DNA from: Anaeromyces robustus
Taxonomy: Eukaryota; Neocallimastigomycota; Neocallimastigomycetes; Neocallimastigales; Neocallimastigaceae
DNA: 17,500 bases
NCBI GenBank assembly: GCA_002104895.1
Contig: MCFG01000072.1
Span: 82,501 to 100,000, forward strand
Direction of reading: 5' to 3'
The stretch's first letter is position 1, and every line of letters begins with the position of its first letter. Below, one piece after another: positions 1 to 10,560 of the stretch. Position numbers and translations under genes: made by a program. The notes under the pieces were generated by a model. The model searched no databases and was not told the DNA's origin. It worked only from the letters and a program-made list of their open reading frames with translations.

Positions 1-2075
1 AATTCTGCAACGGGTATATTGTTATTTAAACTTTGTTGTTGGAAATAACTTGATTCTGCTAAATTAATTGATGCATTATCATAAGTACTATTATTTAAAC
101 ATTGAGGAGCGTCTTCTTTTTGTTTTCCTTTACTTTTTGAAGTATTTTCTTCATTCTTAGCTTTAGCTAACTCGGCTTCCTTTTCTTTTCTTATTTCTTC
201 AGCAACATACTGTTGATAACTATCGCCCCACATAACTGGTTCTTCTGCTTCACCATCACCCATAAAATAATTTGCCCATTCAGCCTCTTCATAGCCAGTA
301 TAATTTTCCTCCCATACATTTTCTGGTGAATGCATTTCAAAACTTTCTTCTTCACTCTCCTCCTCTTCTATAACTTGATTTGGATCGCCAAATCTTGATT
401 GATCATAAACCATTGGTGGTCGATTATATGTATTTTCTGAACTATAATTAATATTTGATGAATGTTGTTGTTGTTGTTCATACTGAGCATTTTTCTCTTC
501 TTGTGCTTCTTTTTGTGACTGTTCTTGAATATGCTTTTCCATTTCCTCTTCTTTTGTATTTATATTCATTTCATGCAATTCTTCCATTTTTTCTTTATGC
601 ATAGCATTTAATTTTTCAGTCAATTCTACTGGATCTATATTTAATTCATTATTTTGTATTTCATTCATTTCTTGTTCTTTATGTTCATTAATCACAACAT
701 TGTTTTGTTCCATGCTACTTTGGGTATTATCATTTACTTGATTAATATTAAGCATTTCTTCTTTAACATTTGACATTCCAAATGAATGAAACGTATTTTG
801 TGAAGGTTGCACCGGAGTACTAAATGTTGGTATTTCATCCAATGGATTCAAAGATGGTTCATTTTCTTTTATTTCAGTAGATATTTCTTGTTTTGTTTCT
901 TTTAATTTATTATCGTCTTTTGAGACAACTTTATTTTCTTTGATAGTTACTTCATGATCTCGTATTTGTTTCATAAAGTCCATGAATTTTGAATCTCTAA
1001 ATTTTGGATTGCTTGAATATTGAACTGAATCTAAGACTAATCGTGCCGCTTCAGCTAAATCTTCGTCATCTTCTTCAGTAAATTCTTGTTGTTTTGAAAA
1101 TTCATCAACCCATTTTTCGGCTTCCTCTTGAATTTTTTCTAAAGAATCTGCTTCAGTTTCTGCACTCATTACTAATTATATAAAACAACATAATAATGAT
1201 ATGATATAATATAATATAATATAATATAATATAATATTAATATAATATAATATAATTTAATTTAATTTAATTAAATTTAATATGATGCAATTTAATAGAA
1301 AAATAATTATAATATAAAAAAGTATTAATATATATTAAAAAAAAATATATATATATATATATATTATTATAAATATAATTAATCAAATTTAATAAAATAA
1401 CTCTTATTACATTTAGCTTTCTCAAAAGCTTTATCTAATTCCTGTTTATCAATATTGGCTTGCTTTTTAGCATTCGCAAAAGATGAATTTAAATTATTAT
1501 TCATTATTGTAGCATATGGCGTTTGAAATTGAAATTGATGCATTGGATTTTGATACAATACTATTATTAAAACCAATATAAAAATAAATATATTTTCATA
1601 TAGTTATAGAATAATTATGAAATTTTAATGAATAATTAATACAATAAAAAAATCTTATAATAAAAATATATTAAAATTTTAATACGAACAAGGAGAATTT
1701 AAATTATTAAATGGTTGTAATTGAGGTTGTGGAGGTTGAATCTGATTAAATTCATTTATAAAGTTAATATTATTAGTATCATTCATAAAATCATTAGCCC
1801 GGTTATCCATTTTACTGATGTTGGCTTTATTAGCTTCAGCAACTGGAGGTTTTGAATTATTAACCATCAAATTCGGTACTGTTGGTACAGGAACTGGTGC
1901 CATAATATTATTAAGTTCATTATAAAAATTTTGAAATTGAAAAGAATCATGTACTTCTGGCATAGTATTCCCATTGTTAAAAAAATTATCTAAAGTCTAA
2001 ATATTATACAATTTATATATAAATAAAAATTGTGTTAAAAATTATTATAAATAATGATAAATCAAATTTGTATAA

Positions 2076-2111
<36 letters not shown>

Positions 2112-2650
2112 CATTTTTAATAATAATAAATCTTTAGTGAATTAAAATAAAAATTCAAAGTCATGAAATTTCTATAATTTAATTTTAATATTTTATTATA
2201 TTTTTATTTACATATATATATAGCATATGTTATTATATATTATATATTATATATAATATTTCATATACATTACTTTATGTTCTGAATTAACAACAGGTGC
2301 TTGAGTTGGTGGTAAAAAATTCTATATAAATCAAAAATAAAAAATAAAATAAAAAATAAAAATAAAATACATATTAATAAAATAAAAATTAATATTTTAA
2401 ACTAATTAACTTATAAATTTATAATTATTTTTACATACCATTCCTTGTTCAGGAAATTTTCCCTTTTAATTAAATTTCAAAAGAAAGAATATTTAATATA
2501 TATTAAAATAAAAAAATACATTAATAATAATATTATTATACTTACTTTTCGAAGAGAACCATCCTTATCTAATTGATTTACTAATTGCATAGTTGGATTA
2601 ATTCCAGAACAAGCTGAATTAGATCCAACAAAATCTTGGAACCCGGACAT
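1..2650 (-). CDS. PEX5: Peroxisomal targeting-signal receptor, Pex5-like (3' part missing, six exons seen)
   Basis: Cycling receptor that binds cargo in the cytosol and delivers it to the peroxisomal matrix. Exons: 2650-2546, 2462-2439, 2321-2274, 1996-about 1690, 1560-1411, 1171-1 (open at the window edge), giving about 601 residues. The start at 2650 fits because it opens the family N-terminus: Cys14 in SACSGINPTM, then DKDGSLRK (residues 28-35); in Pex5/Pex20 proteins this Cys is the ubiquitinated, redox-sensitive residue. W232-F236 (WVDEF) is a WxxxF motif for Pex14/Pex13 docking. Residues 250-284 match the Pex7-binding PTS2 box (LAEAARLVLDSV, then NPKFRDSKFMDFMKQI). More WxxxF/Y motifs are W498-Y502, W510-F514 and W526-Y530. 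The stretch between is Glu/Gln/Asn-rich. The TPR domain that reads PTS1 would lie beyond base 1, so a Pex20-like protein without TPRs remains possible. The exon 4/5 boundary is the weakest: frame requires one leftover base, met by donor GTTCGT at 1689, whereas the more usual GTATTA at 1685 breaks the frame. Confidence 0.78.
1206..1280. repeat. ATAAT/TTTAA pentamer microsatellite in an intron of the Pex5-like gene
   Basis: Tandem ATAAT units grade into TTTAA units inside the intron 1172-1410. This intron joins the exon ending in AAAT to the exon starting TAATG; the donor reads GTAATA. Confidence 0.8.
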
Positions 2651-2776
2651 GTTTATAAATTATTAAATTATTTATCTTTAAATATAAATAATAATAAAAA
2701 AATGAAAATATAATTATATAAAAAATTAAGCTGTTTCTTTATTAATTCTTTAAATAATTTCTTAGATTATTTATAT

Positions 2777-2820
2777 TTGTTTTGTTTTTGTTTTTGTTTT
2801 TGTTTTTGTTTTTGTTTTTT
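2777..2820. repeat. TTTTTG hexamer microsatellite
   Basis: Six or so uninterrupted TTTTTG units lie about 130 bases upstream of the Pex5-like start codon, in its likely promoter or 5' leader. Confidence 0.85.
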
Positions 2821-2887
2821 GTTCTTTATACTGTTTAATATTTTCTAATACTATTTTATTGGTAAAATTTAATAATCATTTTTTCTC

Positions 2888-2910
2888 AAAAAAAAAAAAA
2901 AAAAAAAAAA
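2888..2910. repeat. A23 homopolymer
   Basis: An uninterrupted run of 23 A in the divergent promoter region. Long A/T homopolymers recur in this window and length is prone to sequencing error. Confidence 0.9.
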
Positions 2911-4616
2911 TCATTACAATTTGTGTATTACTTTAAAATTTAATTAAAAGTTGTATATTTTTTAAAAAAAAAAAATTGATTAAAATTCGTGTATTACTAT
3001 AAAATTTGAATAATATTTAAATTTATGTTTATATTAATATTAAATAAATCTTCCAATTAATAATAAATATATATTAAATATCTTCGTTGAATATTTATAC
3101 TCTTTAAATTTGTTTTAACTTTACATTTAGATAACATAAAAAAATTTAAAAAAGGTGCAACATTTATTATATTAATACTATTATTTTCAAAAAAAAATTA
3201 TATTTTTAATATTTTCATTTATATTATAAATTTATTACATTATATTTTAATATATGAATAAATATATATATATTTATATTATATAAATTTTAAAGTTTTA
3301 TTTTTTAAAAAAAAGTAGTAAAAAAAAATACATTAACAATAACAAAATATATATTATATTTATTTATATAATTATTATTTTTTTTTAAAGGCAATTTATC
3401 AAAATAAATAAAATAAAATAAGATTAAATTAAATAAAATGAAATATAAAAATAAAGGTCATACAACACAGCATTAATACTCATAAAATTGAAAAAAAATA
3501 CATATTAAATTATTTTAAAATATGTTAAATTTAAAATTTATAATTAGTTAACTTTATTTTAAATTTTTATGTTGCACATTTTTACATTTTTACAAAAAAA
3601 ATTTTTTAAAAAAAAATATAATAAATTAGAATATTTTTGTTAATTAAATTGATATATATATAAATTAATAATAAATTATTAAAAATTATACAATAGGTTA
3701 TGGTTTGTTAAAAAAGGTTATTTCAAAAAATATAAGGAATATACAATAATTAATTATAAAAATTATACTAATTTTTATTATATATAAACTTTTATTTAAT
3801 AATTGCGTAAAGATAAGAAAGAAATGATTTAAAAATATTATTTAATATTAAAAAAACAGTATTTAACATGTAAAATCATAATGTATTAAAGAATTATATA
3901 TTATTATAATTTGATATGAAATTAAATGTACAATATTAAATATATTTTATATTATAAAGATAATTAATAAAAAAAAAAAAAAAAAACATAAATATTATAA
4001 AGATAATTAAAAAAATATATCATATTTATTCATTATATTTAATATATTATAAAGATATTCAATAAAAATAAGTAAAACTATTATGTTAATATAATTAAAA
4101 GTTTTGAATGGTCAATACAAATTAACCAAAAATTCTTCTATAATTATTGTGTATAAAAAAAATTTCATATTAATATTTTTTTATTTTTTTTTTTTTTTTG
4201 AAATAAATCTTTTATACATATTATTGGTTAGATCAAAGCCCCATATATATATTATTAATCAAAATTTAGCCAATCAAATTAATAATATTAATAAATTATA
4301 TGTTAACTACATACATTAATGAAATGTAATATTATTTTAGTAAAAAAATAGTTTTGATCAATATAAACTAGAATTTTAAATTTTTTATAATAATAATTAT
4401 AATAATAATATCTAATGTAATATATAAATTTTTTTTTATGTTATTCTATTATTATATAATAAAATATTTTTAAATTTATGTTACATTTTACTACATAAAC
4501 GTATTATATTAATGTATGAGTGAAAAAAATTATTAATATATATATATATAAAAAAAAGAATTTTTTTTTTCTCTTTTGCAATAAAATAATAAAAAAATTT
4601 ATATTATAATATAAAA

Positions 4617-6801
4617 ATGCCAGCAACTGAGTATGTTATGATGATATTATGATAATAATTATATGGATAAAAATAATCAACATTATTAATTAATGAATAT
4701 TTTAAGATATAATATATTTTAAATCTTATTTATTTTATAATTATAAAGGAAATCAAAATTTTATTATTATTTTTATTTTATTTTTTTTTCTTTTTTAGAT
4801 TTAAAATATAATTGGAGATTTATTATAAATTTGAATTCATAATATTGACATTAAAAATATAATATAATAAAACAAACAAACATACTTTAATAATAAATGA
4901 TAACAATTATTAATTGAAATTAAAATTTATTAATATAATATATAATTTTCATTTTTGCTTAATTAAAATTTAGTAAGGAATTTGCTAAACCAAGTTGGGG
5001 TGATGATGTCGATGATTTCGAACAAGGTAAAAACTTAAAATTAATTAAATTATAATAAGATTAAGTTTATAATTATATATTAACAATATTTTAATTAATA
5101 ATTATTAATTATTTATTAAAATATTTATTTTTGTATACCAATATATCAATATTTATATTTTCATTATATAAACAATACATCTAAATAAATTTTTTTAAAA
5201 GATGTCACTGAAAAAGATGAAGATGGAATTTTCACTGTAGTTGAAGAAAGAGTTAGAGATGATGGAAAGAAAGTCAAAGTATGATTTCAATTTAATTTTT
5301 CACGAATTACAATAATTGTATTTTATAATAATATATTATCAATTTTACAATAAATAAATACATAATTCTATTAAATTGATGAAATTAAAAATAAAAGTCA
5401 AATGAAAAATAAATAAATAATAATTCTATTATTTGATAAAATAGAAATAAAGTCAAATGAAATAAACATATTTTATATTATTAATTTATAATAAAAATAA
5501 TTCAATAAATAAAATTCATTAAATTTTAAAATAACTTATAAATAAAATATATATAGATAAGTTATTATTTTTTTTTGAAAATATAATATATCAACAACAA
5601 CAAAAAAAAAGGAAAAAACATGACAATAAAAATAATTGATGAAATAATATAAATAAAATAAATTAAAATAAAATAAAAGAAACAATCAAAAATAAGATAT
5701 TGAATTATTTTTTATTAGAAAACAATTTTATAATATAAAAATATTAAACATTTTATTGAAAAGGATATTTATATTATTTATATTAATAAATTTAAATTAT
5801 AAATTATAAATTATAAATTATAAATTATAAATTATAATATAGTATCAATTATAGAATAAAAATTATAGAATAAAATTATAAAATAAAAATTATAAAATTA
5901 TAAATTGAAAAATAATAAATTAAAAATTATAAATGATTTTTTTAGGTTACTCGTAAAATTAAGAAGAAGTTAGTTAAGGAAGCTGTTAATCATGTTGTTG
6001 CTGAAAGAAAGAAATTAAAGAAATTCGGTAAATCTAAAAACGATCCTTCAGGTCCACAAGAAGATACTACTAATATTAGTGAAGAAATTTTCCTTAAATT
6101 ATCTTCTAATAATAAGGTAGTTTTTTTTTTTTGTCATGTAGAATATAATAGTTATTGTAAGTAAATAATAACTTTTTTTTTCTTTAAAATTAATTAATAG
6201 GAAGGTATTAAGGTTGAAGAACCAAAAGAAAAGGTTACTCCATCTAACATTGTTTGTCGTTATTGTAAAGGAGAACACTGGACTATTAAATGTCCATTCA
6301 AAAACAGTATGTTATCTGAACGTACTAAATTATCTGAATCTAGAGAATCAAGTAATTTCAAATAATATTATATATATTTATACATAAGTATAATTTTTTT
6401 TTAAATACTTATTTAATATTTTATTTTTTTTTATGTTATTTTTAATTTATTTAGTGGCTTCATCATTATCCAATGATGATTCTAAACCAGGTAAATATAT
6501 CCCACCAAGCCTTCGTAATCGTATGGGAAGTGGAAGAGGTGAAGGTGATAAACCACAATATGATGATGAAAACACTATTCGTATTACTAACATTTCTGAA
6601 GATACTACTGATCGTGACTTAAACGAATTAATCCATAGATTCGGTCCAACTAACCGTGTCTTCTTAAAACGTGATAAAGGTTATGCTTTTGTTAACTTCG
6701 TTCGTAGAGAAGATGCTGAAAGAGCTCTTAACACTCTTAATGGTTATGGTTATGATAGTTTAATTTTACATGTCGAATGGTCAAACAGAAACAAGAATTA
6801 A
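4617..6801 (+). CDS. TIF35: Eukaryotic translation initiation factor 3 subunit G (eIF3g / Tif35)
   Basis: Core eIF3 subunit; it sits on the 40S ribosome near the mRNA entry channel and helps scanning and reinitiation. Exons: 4617-4630, 4974-5026, 5202-5278, 5946-6116, 6201-6351, 6455-6801; total 813 nt, 270 aa, close to yeast Tif35 (274). The start is an ATG in an AAAAATG context with only 14 coding bases in exon 1, followed by KPSWGDDVDD, the family N-terminal signature. A zinc knuckle (C124-x2-C127-x3-H131-x4-C136, in CRYCKGEHWTIKC) is followed by KYIPPSLR (169-176) and a C-terminal RRM with RNP2 IRITNI (197-202) and RNP1 KGYAFVNF (230-237). The protein ends just after GYGYDSLILHVEW, as usual. 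Codons include more C-ending forms (TTC, AAC, GTC) than the neighbours, which fits high expression. An ATG at 6433 lies in intron 5 and is not the start. Odd point: the RRM loop before RNP1 is shorter than usual. Confidence 0.95.
5350..5463. repeat. Imperfect tandem duplication in eIF3g intron 3
   Basis: Two copies of about 52-57 bases follow one another. Both run from AAATAAATA, through ATAATTCTATT, to AAAGTCAAATGAAA. Copy one is about 5350-5406 and copy two about 5411-5463; they differ in the middle. Confidence 0.7.
5785..5838. repeat. AAATTAT heptamer microsatellite in eIF3g intron 3
   Basis: About six tandem AAATTAT units, about 110 bases before the exon 4 acceptor. At 667 nt this is the longest intron of the gene. 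Confidence 0.85.
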
Positions 6802-6957
6802 ATTTAATATATAATCAAAAACTTATTATATAAATGGAAAGAAAAATAATGAATTTTTTTATTTAATATTAAATTTTATTATATAATATAAATTTATTTA
6901 TTATTTATATATATATAAATATATAATATTTTTTTATAAAAAGTTTTACATTTTAAA

Positions 6958-6999
6958 CAAAAATCAAATCAAATCAAATAAAAATCAAATCAAATCAAA
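6958..6999. repeat. CAAAT pentamer repeat
   Basis: Two clusters of AAATC units separated by a short A-rich break, about 160 bases after the eIF3g stop codon. Confidence 0.75.
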
Positions 7000-7138
7000 A
7001 AAAAAAATATATATATAATAAACCCAAATAATAAATTATAATAAAAATAAATAAAAAAAAAATTAAAAAAAAATATTAATATCTAAAATTAAAAATATTA
7101 TTTATGAGTTTTTTTCTTTTTACTTTATAATATAGAAT

Positions 7139-7140
<2 letters not shown>

Positions 7141-7190
<50 letters not shown>
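7141..7190. repeat. T50 homopolymer followed by TTTTG units
   Basis: Fifty consecutive T, then GCTTG and several TTTTG units to about 7220. It lies between the eIF3g 3' end and the MPP10 promoter. It is the longest homopolymer in the window. Confidence 0.9.
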
Positions 7191-7193
<3 letters not shown>

Positions 7194-7705
7194 TGTTTTG
7201 TTTTGTTTTGTTTTTTGTTTTATTTTATTTAATTTTATTACATTTAATATTGAGTTCAATTTTTTTTTTATTTTAATTTGTTTGTTATATTATTTTATAA
7301 ATTTATAAATTTATATATATTTATTCATTTTATTTTTTAAAATATATTTTATTATATTATTTTATTGATTTTTTTTAAATATGATTGGTTAAAATTAGTA
7401 TTTTTTTTTAAATCTTATAAATATTTTTTTTTTTTTTTAAATTATAATATTTTGTATAATAAAATTATTAAATAACGAATATTAAATTATTTATATAATA
7501 CTTTTTGTATTTTATGGTAATTATAACATATATATATTTATAATTGTAAATTTTACATATATAAGATTATTGATATGATAATAACTCTAAACTAAAATAA
7601 TATTAAGAGTGTGAAAAATTATTAATTATTAATTATATTATATATATTCATATATTATTTATTAGTCAATTACTATTTAATAATTAATATTTTAATAACT
7701 TAATA

Positions 7706-10560
7706 ATGACCGAAAATCTATTGGAAATACCAGTTAATGATGAATTTGTTAATCAAATATTAAATAAACCAGAAAAATTTATTGTACCAGATGAAAACTT
7801 AGAAAAAAAAATATTAGGAATTACGAAAAATCTATTTGATTTTGGTATAAAATTACATTAATTATTAATAATGGTTTTAATTGATTAATTATATAATATT
7901 AAACCTATTTTTAAATGAATTATTATTATAATATTTTTTTTTTAATTTTTATTAATTTATTTTGTATACTTATTAATTTTTTTTTATTATATCATACATA
8001 TACAAATTTTATTAAATTTTCTATATACGTATAAATCTAAATTAATGAAATTTCATTTTATTATTAAACAAAAATATTACAATTTAATAATAAAAATCAT
8101 AAAACATTAAATATATTCAGGAATTAAATATGAAAATAATTCTTCATGTCCACTAGAAGAATTATATATTGAAGGATTTGATAATGAACAAATTTGGGAA
8201 GAAATTCAACTTCAAAATGTTCCTTTAATTGAACAATTCAATGAAATTTCAAATGATATAATAGAAAATGATTTGCAAATGTCAGAGGAAGAAGAAGATG
8301 AGAATGAAATAAATGATAATGAAGAATTTGAAGATAATGAAATTCATGATGAAGAGATGGAATATGAAGATGAAAATCTTGATGATAATAAAGAAGAAAT
8401 TGAAGAAAAGGAAACACTGAATGAAGATATTGAAGATATAGTAGATGATGAAAATGTCAGTGAAGATGAAAATATTAATAATAAAAGTGATTTATCAAAC
8501 TCAAATAAAAAGTATAAGAAAACTGTTGTTGATGACCAATTTTTCTCATTAAGAGAAATGGAAGCATTTGCTGAAGAATTTGAAAGAAAAGATATTTTAC
8601 GTAGTAGAAGATTTAATAAAGAAGAAAATGAAGAAGAAGATGATGAAAATGAAGAAGGAATGGCAGATGAAGATTATGAATATATGAATTTTGATCAAGG
8701 TAAAATATTATTATATTTTATAAAATAATTTAATATAGATTTATTTTTATTTTTATTTTTATTTTTTATTTTTTATTTTTTATTTTTTATTTTTTATTTT
8801 CATTATTATTCTTATTCTTATTCTTATTCTTATTCTTATTCTTATTCTTATTCTTATTCTTATTCTTATTCTTATTCTTATTCTTATTCTTATTCTTATT
8901 CTTATTCTTATTCTTATTCTTATTCTTATTCTTATTCTTATTATTATTATTATTATTATTTATTGTAATTAAATTATTTTTATTTTATATCTTATTGTTG
9001 CATTATATTTTTTATTTAATATTATAATATTTATTATATATCATTTATGTTTTTATTTTTTATTTTTTATTTTATTTTATTTTATTTTATTTTATTTTAT
9101 TTTATTTTTTTTATATTTTATTTATTATATTTTTTGTATTTTATAATTAATATATATATATATATTATATGCTTTTTTATCATATATCAAAATTTTATTG
9201 AATATTTTTTTATAAAGACTTTTCAGATGAAGATGAAGATATGGATATTAGATATGAAGATTTCTTTGCACCACCAGAAGAATATGAAAAAGATAAAAAT
9301 AATAAAAATAATCATGACCAAAATAATAATGAAAATGATGAAAATATAGAAGATGAAGAAGGAGATAATGATGATGAAGAAAATGATGAAGAAAATGAAA
9401 TTCATGATGATGAAGATGGATTTCCCAATTTATATGAAAATGAAGAAAATGATGGTGATGATACTTTAGTAAATGAAGATGACTATGAAGAAGGAGAAGA
9501 AGAAGAAGAAGAAGAAGAAGAAGAAGAAGGTCAAAACTTAACAACAAAAATTAGTAATTTATTTAGTGAAGATAATGAAGAAGAAACCGAGGGTGAAAAT
9601 TTATCTACTTTTGAAAAAAGCCAAAAGAGAATGCAAGAAACTATAGAAAAATTAGAAGAAGAAGCAATAGCTGATAAACATTGGGCTTTAAAGGGTGAAG
9701 TTTCATCAAAGGCAAGACCACTTAATAGTTTATTAGAAGAAGATTTAGAAGTCGAACATGCATCTAAACCAGTACCTGTAATTACTGAAGAAGTTACTCA
9801 AACATTAGAAGATATTATTCGTCAAAGAATTTTAGACAATTTATTCGATGATGTAGAGAGAAAAATTGATATTAATACTTTAAAACCAAAATATGATCCA
9901 AATAAACAATTTGAATTATTTGAAGAACAAAAGAAACAATCATTGTCAGAAGTATATGAAAATGAATATCTTAGACAAACAGCTGGTGAACATCAAAGTG
10001 AAAAAGAATTAGAATTAGAAAAACGTCATCAAGAAATTGATGAACTTTTTAAGAAATTATGTCAAAACTTAGATGCTTTAAGTAACTGGCATTATGCTCC
10101 AAAACCTGCAAAGATGGAAATGACTGTTGTTAGTAATGTTCCAACTATTCAAATGGAAGAAGTTCTTCCAATACATGAATCAGAAAATACCCTCTTAGCT
10201 CCAGAAGAAACTTATGAAAAACCAAAAACAGATGTTAAAGGTGAAACTGAAATTGATAGTAGTGAAAAGAAGAGACAAAGATCAAGAAGAAGAAAGATTA
10301 AGAAGATTGAAAGAAAACAAAAAGAAAAGGAACAAAAACTTCGTGCTAAGATTTTACCTAATAGTATAAGTCAAAAGCATGCTAATAAGAAACAAGCACT
10401 TGAAACTTTAACTGGTAATAAGAATGTTACTATTATTTCAAATAATTCATTGAATTTACCAGGAGGAAAGAAAAAGAAAGGTAATGGTGCTAAAGTTATA
10501 TCAACTACAGGAGGAAAGGCAACAAGCAATGAAAATAGACAAACATCATTAAAATTATAG
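7706..10560 (+). CDS. MPP10: U3 snoRNP protein MPP10 (SSU processome)
   Basis: Nucleolar component of the small-subunit processome; in yeast Mpp10 forms a subcomplex with Imp3 and Imp4 on U3 snoRNA and is needed for 18S rRNA cleavages. Exons: 7706-7844, 8121-8699, 9218-10560; total 2061 nt, 686 aa, near the usual 590-680. The start in TAATAATGACC lies 46 codons before a clean GT donor. Family features: LEELYIEGFDNEQIWEEI (58-74), long acidic tracts (about 98-230 and 265-345, with an uninterrupted poly-Glu run near 332-343), IRYEDFFAPP (250-259), then the conserved C-terminal half from LEDIIRQRILDNLFDD through WHYAPKP, and a basic end rich in KKRQRSRRRKIKKIERK (from about 590). The stop is TAG. 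Intron 2 (8700-9217) is filled with microsatellites. Two 5'-truncated open frames at 8273 and 9241 are parts of this gene. It is convergent with PARN downstream. Confidence 0.95.
8735..9107. repeat. Compound microsatellite filling MPP10 intron 2, with about 22 TTATTC units
   Basis: Order: TTTTTA/TTTTTTA units (about 8740-8800), then near-perfect CTTATT hexamers from about 8811 to 8941 (21-22 units), then TTA trinucleotides to about 8961, and further on TTTTA pentamers (about 9069-9106). The sense strand is strongly pyrimidine-rich. The repeat is not a known telomere unit. Confidence 0.9.
9497..9530. repeat. MPP10: Coding GAA microsatellite in MPP10 (poly-Glu)
   Basis: A run of about eleven GAA codons within the acidic region of MPP10. 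The codon is uniform, so the tract behaves as a trinucleotide repeat. Confidence 0.85.

Larger units (their letters stand above)
2651..4616. other. Divergent intergenic region between the Pex5-like gene and eIF3g
   Basis: About 2 kb of very AT-rich DNA separates two start codons that point away from each other, so both promoters should lie here. It holds a TTTTTG repeat (about 2777-2820), a 23-base A tract (2888-2910), several shorter A/T runs and a 71-codon open frame at 4104-4319 on the plus strand that I do not accept as a gene. TATA-like strings are too common in this background to name a promoter. ATTGG at 4224 and CCAAT at 4271 are the only CCAAT-type boxes I noticed near eIF3g. No RNA gene seen. 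Confidence 0.7.
6802..7705. other. Intergenic region between eIF3g and MPP10 (same strand)
   Basis: About 900 bases holding the 3' end of eIF3g and the promoter of MPP10. It contains CAAAT-type repeats (about 6958-6999), a T50 tract and TTTTG units after it. Many AATAAA strings occur but none can be singled out as the polyadenylation signal. No other gene seen. Confidence 0.7.

Noticed and set aside
1379-1963. Two separate small minus-strand proteins of 65 and 94 aa
   Set aside because: They are internal exons of the Pex5-like gene; the frames link to upstream and downstream exons carrying family motifs.
3154-3577. GTGCAACAT at 3154 and ATGTTGCAC at 3569 as possible terminal inverted repeats of a MITE
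   Set aside because: The match is only 9 bases with no extension, no clear target duplication and no internal structure.
4104-4319. 71-codon plus-strand open frame upstream of eIF3g
   Set aside because: It is rich in F/I/Y/N/K as any AT-rich frame, contains a T-tract giving poly-Phe, has no recognisable motif and no clear splice partner.
6433-6454. ATG that would start a free-standing 122-aa RRM protein
   Set aside because: It lies in intron 5 of eIF3g; the acceptor at 6454 joins the RRM in phase to the zinc-knuckle exon.
8811-8941. TTATTC array as an internal telomere-like tract
   Set aside because: The unit lacks the G-rich strand of telomere repeats and sits inside an intron of a conserved gene.
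9047-9547. Open frames on both strands around the MPP10 exon 3 start
   Set aside because: They arise from TTTTA repeats in the intron or from reading the GAA/GAT-rich acidic exon in other frames.
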